64,000 nucleotides of DNA. It comes from Phalacrocorax aristotelis (Eukaryota; Chordata; Aves; Suliformes; Phalacrocoracidae). Positions 48,702-61,990 of the stretch are shown here, in pieces. The stretch is taken from positions 4,801,690 through 4,865,689 of the forward strand of contig NC_134276.1 in assembly GCF_949628215.1 (NCBI RefSeq), read 5' to 3'. A program made the translations under genes and the position numbers. The notes below the pieces were generated by a model, which was given only the letters and a program-made list of their open reading frames with translations, did no database searches and was not told the DNA's origin. Numbering within the stretch: the stretch's first letter is position 1; the number at the start of each line of letters is the position of its first letter.

Positions 48702-51700
48702 CTGAGGACAGAAGAGATCTTTTCAAATGGCTGCCCAATGATATAGCTCCAGCTTTTTTCTCCTTCACCCAGGCTTCATCAGCATTTGTGATGGTTGTAA
48801 CCAAATGCGGTGTCACCCACCTGCCCCAGTCTCAGTGAGCAAACCACTGGTTTCAGCAATGACAGTAAAGACGGACAATCTCTTTTTCATTCTGATGGGG
48901 TTCTGCTCCTCAGACTCTTGCAGAAATGTCTTACACAGGTTAAAAAAGGCACCAGTGGGAGAGCCGTGTAATACCTTAGCAAAGGACACAGGTTCAAACC
49001 TCTTCCTCAAGACTAAAACATTGGTTGGTGAGATATTTGTTTTAAATCACAGTCTGGCTGAAAACTTTCCATGCTTTTATATCCTAAAGATCCCAGTTTC
49101 ACTACAATATATGAAAAAGTGGGGCCACCTACTTTCCACAGCTTATTCACCATCTCACAAGTGACAGGAAATTGCACAGCGGGTTAATGCTAACCAGTTC
49201 CCCAAACAACGGCCAAAACCTTTCACTTGGGAAAGCTTTCAGGAGGCAACCGAGGTCCTCATGTTTGGAGGGAAAGCAGAGGCACTAAGCTCCCACACAT
49301 CTCCGTACATCTGGCCTGCACTAGCTCTTGAAAGATCAGCAGATTTTCAGGCCAGGATTTGGGAGTTCAGGAGTGGAAGAGAAGAACAATCTCTCTTCCT
49401 CATCCTTCAGGAATCAGGCAGGCTGAAAGCCTGTCTTTTGAATCTCCAGCTGGCATTTCGCTCTGCAGAGAGGAGCTCATGAAGGGTAAGAAAGCATGAG
49501 AGCTGCTCAGTGCAGAATGGCTTTAAAAGCACATTATACAAAGACTGCCTTATCTGAAGCTACTCAAAAAGCTGGAAAATATTACAATTTCTGTCTCCCA
49601 GGCTACCATAAATACCTAATTGTGAAAAACCCCACCCATTAAAAATTCATGTCAATTGTTTTTCAATTCTGAGGCAAGTTGGGTTTTGTTCACTAGTTGC
49701 TCTGCCATAGCTCAGCAGGAAACGAGGTCACAGCGAAATTATCATCTCTTGTCTGGATGAAATAGATTAGCAAAGAGCACAGTTTGGTATAATTAGGAAA
49801 GGAAACCTGACACCAGTTGGTCTTTTTTATTGTGAGTCTGATCCTGCTCCTGTGGTAGCCAGCTGGAGTCTGGCCACACTGATCTCAGCAGGACCACAAC
49901 TCAGCGTACACAGCAGTGACGGTCTGAAACTGCTGTGGCACTGGATTTTGCCACTGTAAACATACAGCAGTGATCCACAGTGTGGGTCCAAGTATTTTAG
50001 CTGTACCACTGAGTACTTAAGTTGATGGTCTTTTGACACAGACTCCAGCCGGACCAAACCCACTCCATGCTTGATTCTGCAAATGGAGAGAAGGGGCACA
50101 GTCAGCTGGCTGTCACACTTCTGTTCTTAGGTGCTTGGTTTGGTGAGAAGGTGGTAGGATCAAACAGTAATATCTATCAAATAGTAGTATCTGAAGAAAA
50201 AGTAGATCAAATAGATCAAAAAGTAAATCAAATCAGTGATATATCTCTGCACAGCTAATACAGTCCTCCCTCCTTCATCCTTCACCAGGAAGCAGGGAAA
50301 AGCTTGATGTTCTCCATGAAATTCGCTGGACATGCAAAGGTCCCTTCGTGCCACACAAGCACCGCAGAGGGGTTATGGTGGATTGTCACCAGCAATGTGG
50401 TACAGTGTGGGGAACGTAAATGCTCCACTTCCAAACATTTTCCTAAGAGAAGACTCTTCCCTGGCTTTGGGAGGCATTTCTCAGGGGCTACATGAAATCC
50501 AGGGGCCACTGGATATGTATTTTATGCTGCTCTGGCTCTAGGGTACTAGTGCCCTATTTTGGCCTGGAACAAATGCTCACTTTGTCATTAGCGCAGATTA
50601 AAAAATATTCCACAGAGGTCCTAAGGTGCCTGTTAGCTGTGGAAGCTCCTAAATCCCTCCTACATGAATCTATAACCTTCTGAAAATGCCTTCTCAGACC
50701 TCAGCTGTTCACAGTGCGATCCAGGTTTTCTGAAAGGTTCACCAAGGATTTGTGCAAGCTGGCCAGAGGTGTGAGTCCAGAAGGAAAATGCACGAGCAAC
50801 TCTCATGCAAAGGGAACCTGCAACACGCATTTTCCCTGGAGAGCAACAGAGCAAGCAAGACACTCCCAGACCTTGAGAACGGCTCCAGCTCCATCCTCTG
50901 GGGAGGCACTTGGAAGGCAACTTCATTTCAGCTCAACGAATACAACCCCGGGCAACTCCAGTGGCCCTTGTTTCAGTTTTCACAGTGCTGCCATGAACAA
51001 ACAGTTCCCTCAGTTTGGGAACTCGGAAACGGTCCCTAACACCTGTGGGAAAGCCACCCTCAGCAGGTTGCAGGCCACCTCTGATGCAACTTTATCCAGA
51101 TCTTAAAATTAAGATAAGTGAGTTTCTTCAGATCCAAAGAGTTTTATAATTGTATACTTCTGAAGATGGTTAAGCTGTTTGTAATGGCAAGAGTGCCCCT
51201 GTGCTGGCGGGCAGTACAATGAGATAATTGACCATGGCACCATTAGGTAACTGTGCCTTCAGCTCTGTGTGTATAAATCTCATCACAGTTGATTATCTCA
51301 CTAAAGGGCCCCCAACAGCGGGCTTTATTGCTTAATTAGGCTCTTGAGGTGAAGCCAACCTCGTGTCTGTACAGTTGCCAGACGTCTTAATGTGAGCGGA
51401 TGGGATGGCGTGGGGTAGGTTGGATCTTCTTTGCAAGCTGAAGTAAAGAATAAGAAAGTCACTGTGTTTCCCTGCGGGAACAGTGGGTACGGCTTGAAGG
51501 GGCTGGTACCCTTTCAGCCATCCACTCCAGAGGCAGGAAGGGCAGCATACAGGCATAGCAGGCACCTTCTTTAAGGAAAGCTTGCTGTTATTATAGGAGA
51601 GAAACATGTATCGCAGAGACATGGGAACAAATGTGACTCTGGAAAACATTGGTCTCGGAGCACTTTGCTCCTCACAAGGGGAATGATGGTTGACACCCCA

Positions 51701-52575
51701 TTGCCGTCAGGCACAGAGCTCGAGTTAGTAAGAGCTGGGGAGTGAAAAAAGCAAAGAGTTTGATGGTCCTTTTCCTTTCTCCAAGCCCCAGGGAGCGGGA
51801 GCGATGGATCTCCTTGGCCCTAAGGAAGCTTCAGCCTTCAGAACTTAAGAGATCCAGGCTGGCATGGTTTGTGCGCTACAACTTCTGCCCCTACTAGTAT
51901 GGCAGCACAGTGCTCCCCTGCTATTTATTCCTCTTTTCTTTCCTACTTCATTACCTTTTCCTCCACCTCATCAGTCCTCCACTTCCTCACCTTACCATCA
52001 CCAGCAGAACTATGTTCATTTCCAACAGCCACAAACCAGTCCCACCGGTCCTGCCGTGGCTGCCCACCTCTCGTTCCTCCTTTGTGCCTCTCCACACCAG
52101 CCCTTCAGCTCAAACGCAGACCTTCTGGGGACAGGGATGGTCATTTTTCTGGCCTTGTGAATGTTTGAACAGCCAATAAGCAAAGAATCAAAGACATCTC
52201 CAGCAACCAGCTGGAAGCCGGTTCCAGGAGAGTAACTGTTAAGTTAGAAGCCATTAAAAGAACGAAGCAAAGGAGTCGGCTGGAAGCACGGCTAGATTTA
52301 CGCACCCTTTTTGTTATAACATTAATGGTAATGATGATGGAGGACTGTACTGCACGGCAAGGGGACTGGCTGAGAATGAAGCCGAAAAAAGCTGCAGAGC
52401 AACCACGGCACTAGGGAATGCGGCTAAGTAGGTGTGAGTGTGTGTCTGTACCAGCTCTGCGGCGCTGAGGATGCAGGTGAGTTTTGGTGCTGGGATTATT
52501 GAGATGAGGCCTGTTTCCTGATGGCTAATCCATTGTGTGCAGCTTGCCTGGGAGAGGCGCAGTGGCCCAACTCAC
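48702..52575 (-). other. TENM4: TENM4 intron (3.9 kb, phase 1)
   Basis: Donor GTGAGT and a strong acceptor define it. A low-complexity stretch of repeated ATCAAA units lies at about 50165-50235. AT-rich sequence with TAATTA/GATAATT-type motifs lies around 51110-51345. No gene or interspersed repeat was recognised. Confidence 0.9.
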
Positions 52576-52748
52576 CTTGGAGCAGGGTGTAGAAGGCTCC
52601 TGATGCCGACAAATTGGTTGTTATTGTAACATCATCCTTGCTGGAGGTTTCCACCTGGACATGCACGGAGCTGTCAGTGTCGCTGCGGAAGCTGCTCACT
52701 TGGCCAGTAGGAAAGGTCACGTTGGTCAGGCGCCCAAAGCTGTCATAC
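52576..52748 (-). CDS. TENM4: TENM4 coding exon (first in window; YD-shell region)
   Basis: This 173 bp exon begins after a pyrimidine-rich acceptor (ccctttcag) with one base G that completes a codon from an upstream exon outside the window, so the preceding intron is phase 2. It then encodes 57 residues starting [20 protein letters not shown] and ending GAFYTLLQ. It stops with the first base of an Asp codon before a consensus donor, GTGAGT. The [10 protein letters not shown] start is a typical YD (RHS) repeat. The segment forms part of the large beta-strand spiral shell of the teneurin ectodomain. Sequons NVT and NLS are possible N-glycosylation sites. No frameshift is seen. The join to the next exon restores [13 protein letters not shown], as expected for the family. 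Confidence 0.96.
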
Positions 52749-53084
52749 CTGAAAGGGAGGATGGAGTAACGTCAACAGCATCAACAGAGGGGTGGGATAC
52801 AGGAATCATCCTATAAAGCAGAGAGCAAATCTTGAAGTCATCGCCCAGGTTTTTCCCAGAGAAAAACTCATGGTCAGTCTGTCAGACCTTGACTTTTTTG
52901 GCCTTATGAGGGGAAAATCACAGCTTTTAGCTGAAGAAAATCAAGCAAAGAAGAGAAAATTATTAAATAAGTATTAGTCTGTATTTTAACAACATTTTTT
53001 CTGATACTTATCACCTGCACTGTGCTTCTTGTGTACTTTATTCCCCATTCCTGTGCGGTGACTTAAGGAAGAGCACTGGCCCGT

Positions 53085-53657
53085 TGTCATGGTTTAACCC
53101 CAGCCATCAGCTGAGCACCACCCAGCCACTCGCTCACTCCCCCACCCCAGTGGGATGGGGGAGAGAATCGGAAGGGCAAAAGTAAGAAAACTCGTGGGTT
53201 GAGATAAGAACAGTTTAATAATTAAAATATAATATTAATAATAATGTAATATAATGTAAGTGAAAACAATACGAGAGAGAGAAGAGAAACCCAGGGAAAA
53301 AGCAAGTAATGCAACCGCTCACCACCCACCGACCAACACCACCGGTCCCTGAGCCACAGTCGCTGCCTCCCCTGCCAACTCCCCCCAGTTAACATACTGG
53401 GCATGATGTCATATCATATAGAATATCTCTCTGGCCAGTTTGGATCAGCTGTCCTGGCTGTGCCCCCTCCCCTCCTGGCTTCTTGTGCCCCTGGCAGAGC
53501 ATGGGAAGCTGGAAGCGTCCTTGACTAATGTAAGCACTATTTAGCAACAACTAAAACATTGGTGTCTTATCAACATTATTTTCATACTAAATCCAAAACA
53601 CAGCACTATACTGGCTACCAGAAAGAAAATGAACCTACCCCAGCTGAAACCAGGACA
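53085..53657 (-). mobile_element. Solo LTR of an avian endogenous retrovirus
   Basis: A 573 bp element starts TGTC (TGTCATGGTTTAACCCC) and ends GACA (AAACCAGGACA), giving the canonical TG...CA ends with 4 bp inverted termini. It is flanked by CCCGT (53080-53084) and CCCAT (53658-53662), a 5 bp target-site duplication differing by one CpG-to-CpA change. No internal retroviral genes lie beside it, so it is a solo LTR. From memory of this abundant bird family, the transcriptional sense is the minus strand: a decayed TATA-like segment lies near 53385-53400 and an ATTAAA signal at 53214-53219. The 5 bp duplication would suit an ERVL-type element, but the class assignment is uncertain. Confidence 0.85.
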
Positions 53658-55074
53658 CCCATGCATCCTGTCTAGCAGAACTAGGAGATTCTGATGGCCA
53701 CCAACTGTTTTATCTGCTTGTGTCCTGAGCTCTTCAGCAATTTTCTTCTTTCTTTTAATCTTATTTTAAAAGCTAATGTTAAGGTAGCAGCAAGAACCTG
53801 CCAGAGTGGCCACATCAGGTAGAGAACTGTCCTTTGTGAACATGGTGTAGAGCCCTGAGCGTAGCTGAGACCCCTGTGTCTACCTTTTACTGTTCCTAGG
53901 ACCATCTGGAAGGACTGATTTAAAAGTGTACGAAAGCAGTTCGGTTTTCACCCCTGCTGAGTCCTTGGCTTTTCCAGTGGGGGAGTCAATACAAGCACCA
54001 CCTGGGAAGGTTTCTGTGATGTGAACACCTGTGTACCAGGACCCAGATGAAATAAGCTACGTGCACGCAGGTCCCAAGCACTTAGCAAGCTGGGGGGTTA
54101 TTTTTCAATAAAAAGGAGCAGCAGACACCTGTGCCTAGAGGCCCTCCGAGTCAATGGAGCAAACACATCATCCTGCCTCCCATTTGTGGCACTGCAAAAA
54201 GGGCACCCTTGGGCCACGGACTGAGCTAAGAGCAGAGGGTTAGCAAGGGACCTTTGCAGTGAGGCTATTGGAGACTGAAATGGAGAGCAGCAGGAAGCTC
54301 TCCTGGCTTATCTCTGGAGAGCTGTTGGTCCTTCTGGTGAGACAGACCTTCAGGGAAGGGATATTTAACTATTCAGGGAGAAACAGGAGAAAAATTCCAG
54401 CAAAAGCGATCAGTGATAATGTTTGACTTTTTTCAAATCCTGCCCACGTATCATTTAAGAATGATTTGTATGATATATAAGAAGATCATATCAAGAAAAC
54501 ATATCACTGGGGGATGCAAAGTGAATGGTGGGTGAGCAGAGAGGACTCATTCTCCTGCAATAGCCAGTGGTGAGCCTTGGATGGAGCAGAGTGTCCAGTG
54601 AAGGGCACAGTTCCTCAGAATGATAAAGTAATATAAATGATAAGTGAAGGATAACAAGCTTAGAAAACATGACCCAAGAGGCAAAGCTAAAAAAAATGAG
54701 CTGTTTTAGAAGAGAGGAAACAAGGAAGTGGGAAAATGCCACCCTGACAATGGTTGTTCTGAAGAGAGTTATAACTAATTCTCCATCATGTCTACTGAGG
54801 ACGTGACAAAAAGTAACCAGTTGGATGGAAAAAAAGAAGATTCAGGTCATAAGCTGGAGAACATTTTCCAGGCCCGTGGTTGCTCCAAGCAGAGGAACAG
54901 ATGGAGCACTGGAAACCCCATTGCCCAACACTTCTAAGACTAGGTGAGAGAAATGTGTTAGAGAGGGTCTGGATGCAGTTGATCAGACCTTGGAGGGGGC
55001 TGATGGTTGAGGAGCTCTTGGTCCTCCTCTTCAGGATTACTCTTAGCTGGGGAATAGGACAACAGATGCCACCT

Positions 55075-55140
55075 AATAACAACAACAACAACAAAAAACC
55101 AAACCCCGAACAAACAAAAATAAAAGTAAAGAAAATAAAA
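55075..55140 (+). repeat. AAC microsatellite and A-rich tract
   Basis: AACAACAACAACAACAAAAA is followed by A-rich sequence with scattered C, in the intron upstream of the 52576-52748 exon. Confidence 0.8.
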
Positions 55141-58100
55141 TAGTACTCTTGAACTGCAACCCGTGAGAGACCCAGGAGCAGCCATTGGCCTGGCTCTGCA
55201 CTCTACAGGAAAAGAAATTTGTCTCCTCTTCCATTCCCTTTTTTCCAGAGTTGTACACAGTGCTGGTACTTTGCTTTTGAGAGCGCGCTGGCAGTGACTT
55301 AGCGTGAGGAAGGGCTGGTTGAAAAGGTGCTTTTTGCCCCGGTTTAATGTTTAGTGTATAGTGACTAAGTGGGTGAGCTCATTGCAAGTCTCGCAGCCCT
55401 TGGGTTTGGAGACACCGTCACGTGAGGCTTTTCTTGCCCGCTGGGCAGAGGGGGAGGCAGGGAGGTAGAAGAAAGCATTTGGCCCTCCGCAGTGTCAGCC
55501 TATCAGTCATGGGATTATCCATGCATGGAGGACGGAGCAGCCTTGCCCTTTCCCTCCAAGATCTTGGCGATCAATCAGCCACTTGTGAAATGGAAAAGAA
55601 AAAAGAAAGAAAGAAAAAGAGAAAGGGCTGAATTCAGGACTGCATTGCAGGAGTTTGGCAGAGACCAGTTAAAGCTTTTCTAAGCAGCTAGCAGTGCACA
55701 GCTTGGATCTAAACTGAATCTCCTTGCAAGAGCCAGAACTAAAGTGCTCTCCATCCCAAATGCTTTGCCCCATGTCTCTGGCTGTCCTGTTTGCACTGAG
55801 GTGGTATGCATTTTGATTGTGCTTTCTGCACAATCATCTGCACATCTCCTCCTAAAACAGTGTGCCAGTCTTAAACTGAAAATGTCGCAGGCAATACCTT
55901 TACCCCATCTGCTGAGACAGGACACAAGGGGCATGATTTAGCCTCTACGCTGAGCAGAGAAAACACTGTTATCACTAAAGGTGTCTTATGTAACACCCCA
56001 AATTCTTTCTACCTGGACATCAGTAGTCCTATAAATAAACCAGTCTGAACCGTAAGGGTAGACTCAGATCCCAAATGCTCCGAAATTTAAGGAAGATAGA
56101 TCTGAATTCAACACCTCTGACTTGATGGTATTAGCAACTGTAAGAGATTTATTTATATTGCTCTATTTAAATTTTAAAAAATCACCTGCTCCTGAAATTG
56201 AGCCTGATTCACCCCCTAAAAATAATGGCGCAAACCTAGACATGCTGCGCTGCGGTCTAAGGGGTGAAATTGGTGTAACACAGGTGTGAGTGTGAAAGAA
56301 AGCGGGTCTGCGGATTAGGGAAAGAAAGCAAAAGCCAGGATGGGTGCAGAGAGCTTGTTCATGTGATGGACGTGGCTGCTATTTCCTTTAAGTGCTAAGT
56401 CAATGTCCTGTGAGTCATATGGTTTATCCTAATTGAACAATACTCAGCACCATGGTGAGAGTCAGCACAAAACCTATACTCCGTGCAAGCCCTGCTTACA
56501 TGCTCCAAAGAAAGCCTCAAAAGCCTGTGGATACTCAGTTTAACAGCCCCAAGCAGCAGCAGACACCCAGCTCCTTAAACTCGATTCCTGGACATCCAGC
56601 TCCCAGCACCCTCACCAATGGTCCGCCAGCTCTCTGCCGGGCAAATGCAGTATTTGCAAATGTGCCAGTAACCTCTGCCTGTGCAAAATGGGTTAGAACA
56701 GCATGGAAAAGGAGCATGATGTTGCCTAGACCTCTGTGCACACATTTTAAGTCAAAATGAATAAGTACAGTCTGCATAATTTACACAGTTACATTTTTAC
56801 AGCTGTTAGAAAACTCACGCTACAGGGGAGAACTTCACCAAGGGCAGGGACTTCCATTTGGGACTTTGGGTCCTGAGAAGCAAGGCTTGTTTTGGGCCAG
56901 AACAGTCTGGAATGGTGTGCTGGAATTGGTTTAATATGTCCGCACGTGTACATTAGACTTTTGGCACCTCCTTAGTCACCCCATTAGCCTCTGTTAGAAT
57001 TAACCTGGACCATCTGTGTTTTCTGCATTTGTAGGAGCTGCTGCACCTCTGCCCAGGAGCAAGGCAGGGACCTTCCAAGCATTCATTTGGGGTGACAGCT
57101 CACCTATTTGCAGCTGCAGGGAGGTCATGCCTTACAAAGGGAGAAATGTGAGAAGGTTCTGCAATTAGACTGTTCCCATTTTTATTATTATTTTTAATTG
57201 GTAGCAGATGAAGCATAAAACTCTCACGTCCAGACAGAAAGTCCTTTCAGCACGGCGGTGGCCATGCAAAAGGAGGTGCTGGAAGCTAGTCAGCATGGAC
57301 ACACACAGCATTTTCCTCTTGGCAAGCAGTTCCTTTTCTCTTCTCTGTTTTGCTCAGGACTGGAATATTTTCCCCTTTTCCTTTGACTTAGATCACACAG
57401 CGCATACCTGATATCATCTATCACACACCCACATTCTCCCAGGACGTGTTGGCTTGAAGGCTTCAGCATCCCAAAGAGATAATGTGCTTAAAAAATTAAA
57501 TGAGTTAAATGAGTTGGTTCCTTCTCCCTCTGCTTCCAGCCCTATAAAGGCACTTACAGGGCACATCCTCAGCTTGGAGAGGAAGGCCAAGAGACTGGCT
57601 CTTATGTAGCCGCAGGTGCACCCTGGTATTTGCAGTAAGCTAAATCTCTCCTAGTCACCTCATTTTGCAGCTAAGCTGTATATGCCTCTTTCCACGGTCT
57701 CGGGATTTAGGGTTGGGCCGGTTTTCATCACAGTCTAAGACTTCTGTGTTCTCCAAATGCTCTGAAAGCAGCAGAATTAAGGAAATACTGAAATACGGGA
57801 ATGCACACAGCAGCCACTCTGAGCAATAAATTCATCACCTGCTAACACAGCTGCTGCCTCCCATTCAAACCTGCTGCAAGACTCAGCACTTACAATTACA
57901 GTGACAATTATTAGGCCAGCAAAAGAAGCTGTTGCCATCCATTCCCAATTGGAAATGTATTTAGCTAAGGTTCAATGCACAGAATTAAAATGGTATTTGG
58001 TGCTTATGAGGCCTAATTGTTAGCTTGTAAACATTCAGAGCTTTCATTTATCACATTACCATTGTGTAGAGACCTGAGCCTTGGGAATTAAAGAGAGCAT

Positions 58101-61100
58101 CCTAAGTACCGTCTATTCAGAAATCAATTCCTTGCCTGAGTCTCTGGGTTTCCTCATTTTAGCTTTTTCACATTTCATCAGCCTTTTAAAACTACAAGTC
58201 AAATAGATCGGAAAAAAATTCACTATAATAATATTGCATACAGTGCCAAAGTGTCCTAATGTACTTTGCAAACTATATTTTGCGTGCAATTATAGAGCTG
58301 TGCACCCGCCGCCTCTGAACAAGCTCGCCTCTTCACAATTTTTCAAACAACATTAAACACAACATTAAAAAGAAATCTATAAGAGACAAACTGATACTAC
58401 TCAAATATGTATGAAGGCAAGTCCTCTCCCTAATGACACACGGCCAGGTTGCAGCCACTGTCTGCAGAATTTTCTGACTGCCCAAACGAGAAAAGGAAGA
58501 TCGTTCTCTAGCTTTTATGATACTCATAATTCCCTTGATTCTCAACTGAACTCTGACACATGGCATTCATGTCAGGCCAGGCCAATGGCTCAAAACATAA
58601 CCTCACAACTTCGTGAGAGTACTGGAGAAGTACTATTTTATCATGGCACTTACCAGAGTTTCACTGTAAGTTCTTCAGAGGAACAATGATAAATTCTAAT
58701 TATTTTATCATGAAAAAATTGTGGAGCAAAGAAACCTTGCTAGAAGAGGAGGGAAAGCAAAAGCCAAAGATGTTTCTCCTACTCCACTCTGCTGCAGGAG
58801 CAGAAAGAGACCCTCACTTGAACTGCTCTAAACCAAGGACACCATCAAATCCCATAAAACTCAGTGTATGACCCGAGATATCATCAGGTGATAAAGCGAT
58901 GTTGTTAATGTTGTAAGCCAGTTTTTCTCTGAGTCAGGAGGTGGCTGCTCCTCTAAAGGTAATAAGTGTTATTTATCTCTGTTTTTAACTAAGAGAGAAA
59001 AAATTGCAAAGCCTTTATGCCAACTACAAGGCAGACTGAGTCTGCATCTCACCGTGGGGTAGATGCTGACCGTGATGCCCAGTTCTGGTACCTCAGTCGC
59101 CCAGAACAGGGAATTGACTGGGGCACCGAACGCTGCTGCTGCTGGGGTGGGCTTTCTTCTGAGTCCTGGGGGTCATTGGGAAGCCATCCAAGGTCCTGCT
59201 GCATGCTCAGTCCAACTGGCTCCTGCCTTCCACCCATTACAGTGTGTGAGGTTTGGCAGGGTTTGCTCCTCTGTAAAACAGCATCCTACATTACGGGTCA
59301 AAGCTCCCTTTACCACAATCTGAAGATCTGGCTCCACGAGACCCTTTGCCCTCCAGGCAGCTGTGAGCCACTTCTTGGGCAGTCCATGAAAACGTTTTGA
59401 ATTTCTGGGTTTGGCTGCCGTGATGTGTAAGTATTTCATTCTGTACGGGAGGATGTGACCTTCGAAACTAATTGGGCACACAAAGGACCTAAGCGAAAGA
59501 GCCTCATCTGGGCTAAATAATGCATAGAAGCTTTGACTTTGGCTCAGAGGGAAATTGAATTAACGTACAGTGATACCATCTCAATGAGCTAATCAAGATA
59601 ATTGCCATATTCTTGATTTAAACAAATACATTAATAAGAACTTCCGGATTCTGAAGCAGATAAACAGCAAAGGCTAAGAAACTTTGTAAAGGCTGGTAGC
59701 AATTTTTTCAGGTCACCTGAAAAAGCAGCAACAACAAAGGAGCAAGTAGTCACACAGCATCCTTTGTCTTTGGCTTGAGGAGCTGAATAAGAAGAAGCCA
59801 TTCCCCTGGCACAATTTCCAGATCAACTTCCTTTGCTGCTGATTATCACTGTCACAGGTTCAACGGGAAGGCAAGTCTTTAATCCGGTTACTGGACAAGC
59901 TGAGCTGCACTGCATTAATTGACAATGAATGTCAGGCCCTCTGCAGAGGCAGAGAAGTCTATATGATGCTAAAACCCTCAAAGAAGTCCTAGATAGGCCT
60001 TTGGGGGACAAGCTAATTACTTCAGGGAGTTAGGTTTCACTCCTAAGGAAAGGGAAACTGCACAGCATTACATACTGAACCTTACTCAGCGCTAAACCCA
60101 ATAAAGCAGGCTTTGGTGTAGGTTGTGTGAGAGGAAGAGCTGTAAGTGCTGTGAGCAAGTCTGCCGCCACCTGAGGAGAGCATCTGTCTCCTTCCCCTAC
60201 AGAAATGAACGGGCAATGTACCAGCCCAGCCTGAACCCTTGGAGGACCTGGACTCCCTGGTGTGCCCTGGAGATAGTCCTCCAGGACGGCATCAGTGTAT
60301 CCTCTCCACAGTCACACCACCGTGGGCAGACATCACAGCTCTTTGAGCCTTATGATAAAGGCTGAGAAATGCCCTGGTAGGAGCAACTACTGAAGGGGAA
60401 CAGAGATGCTGGCCACGTACACGAGTAGCGTTGCCGCTCTTGCAACACCATTGCTCTTTCATGTTGGGTGTCTGGTTTATAGTCCTCTGTAAACAGTCAG
60501 GTAAAGGTAAATCTTATAAAGATGTTCTTCATGGGGCCACTGGTGCAGTGCAAACTTGCCAGCTGAATTTACGTTTACTCTTAAGTTTTTAAACAGTGGT
60601 GTCCAGCCTGTCCCAGACCATAAACAACTCTTATGTACTGCAAGAAACGTGAAGCTTTTCCTCAGAGTCAGATTTGATGTCTTTATTTCCTTGACCATGA
60701 GCAAAACAGAAATATGAGCTTCACCCTCCGCCTCAGCCAGGACTGAAAACTACTCAGAGCACCTTCCAGTAGCTCATGATCGCAGGATTTCTCTAAATCA
60801 CTTAAACTTCCCCAATGTAAATTTCCTGACAGTCTGATACAGAAAACAGTAACCGGAAGGTATTGAATGCTCATTTGGTTTACACCGTCATCTTTGGCTT
60901 CTTGGATATCGAAGAACTTGGATTCCATCCTGACATGACTGCACTCATCCCTGCAGATTGTGTTTGACTCATGCAACTCTTCTGTCTAGTGAGAACAGAT
61001 CTTTAGAAAGGCATCCAGAGTCATGACCTAAGATACCAAGAAATGGAGAATATACTGCTTCTCATGGTTGGTCGCTCTACCGGTTAGGTAATCTCAGCCT

Positions 61101-61940
61101 TAAAAAATCACACCTTCCTGTCAACTTGAGTGTCTCTAGCTTTGCTTTCCAGCCCCTTACCCTTCTCAACCTTTTCTCTGCTAGATTACGGGTCCCTCTG
61201 TAGGTGATAGTTTTGTGCTGACATGCTGTGATCTAGATATTCCCCAGTCATCTTCATGTTAAGATAAATAAATCAAGTCTTAGTTCTCCAGCATAAAGCA
61301 CTTTCTCCCCATGAATGAATTTTTATAGTGTTTTTCTGCACAGCCTTCAATTTCCACTGTCCTTCATAAACTGCAGACAGCAGAACTGACAGTATTAGTC
61401 TCATCAGTGCTGTAGAGAGATAACATCAGCTTTGCACCACCCACTACAAGCAGAGTGGGATAAGGAAATGTGTTCATTTTGTTTGTCCACCCAAGCAACA
61501 GGTTAGACAGATTTGCCATGGAATTATGCTGAGAATCACACTGGATCGCTTGATGCTTTGCTCACTACAGTCTCGGAGAGTCAATGCTCAGCCCCATTCT
61601 TCAGATGGTAGCCTGTTACATGCGTACCCTGGCATTAGACCGTGTAAGAACATATTTTGTTTAAACAAAACCTACTTTATCAAGCAATCGAAGCATCTCA
61701 CCTTTATTTACTAATCTTCTCATTTTATCAGTTCTGATTTTATATTTTTTCCCAGATTATCCATGTAAAAGCTGTGTAGAATCAAGCCCTGCCATTTGAC
61801 CCAAAACAACCCGACTGGATGATTCGCTATTGCTGATCACCTTTTGAGAGCTATCACAGGGCAAGTTCTTGAGCCATTTGACATGTACTTCTCACAGCTG
61901 AGAGGAAGAACAGACTGATTTGCTTTCCAAGTGCCTAGTG

Positions 61941-61990
61941 GACAGGATAGGATAGGATCAGATAGCATCAGATAGGACAGGACAGGATGA
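61941..61990 (+). repeat. Degenerate pentamer microsatellite (GATAG/GACAG)
   Basis: Tandem GACAG, GATAG and GATCA pentamers fill about 50 bp in the large 5' intron of this window. Confidence 0.8.

Noticed and set aside
58990..59250. Possible extra TENM4 exon
   Set aside because: A GT-containing boundary near 59050 looked donor-like, but neither minus-strand translation matches teneurin sequence and no phase 2 donor giving the codon before YDSFGRL was found.
59225..59300. Possible fourth MIR relic (CTCCTCTGTAAAACAG)
   Set aside because: Only one motif of the MIR core is recognisable, which could be chance.
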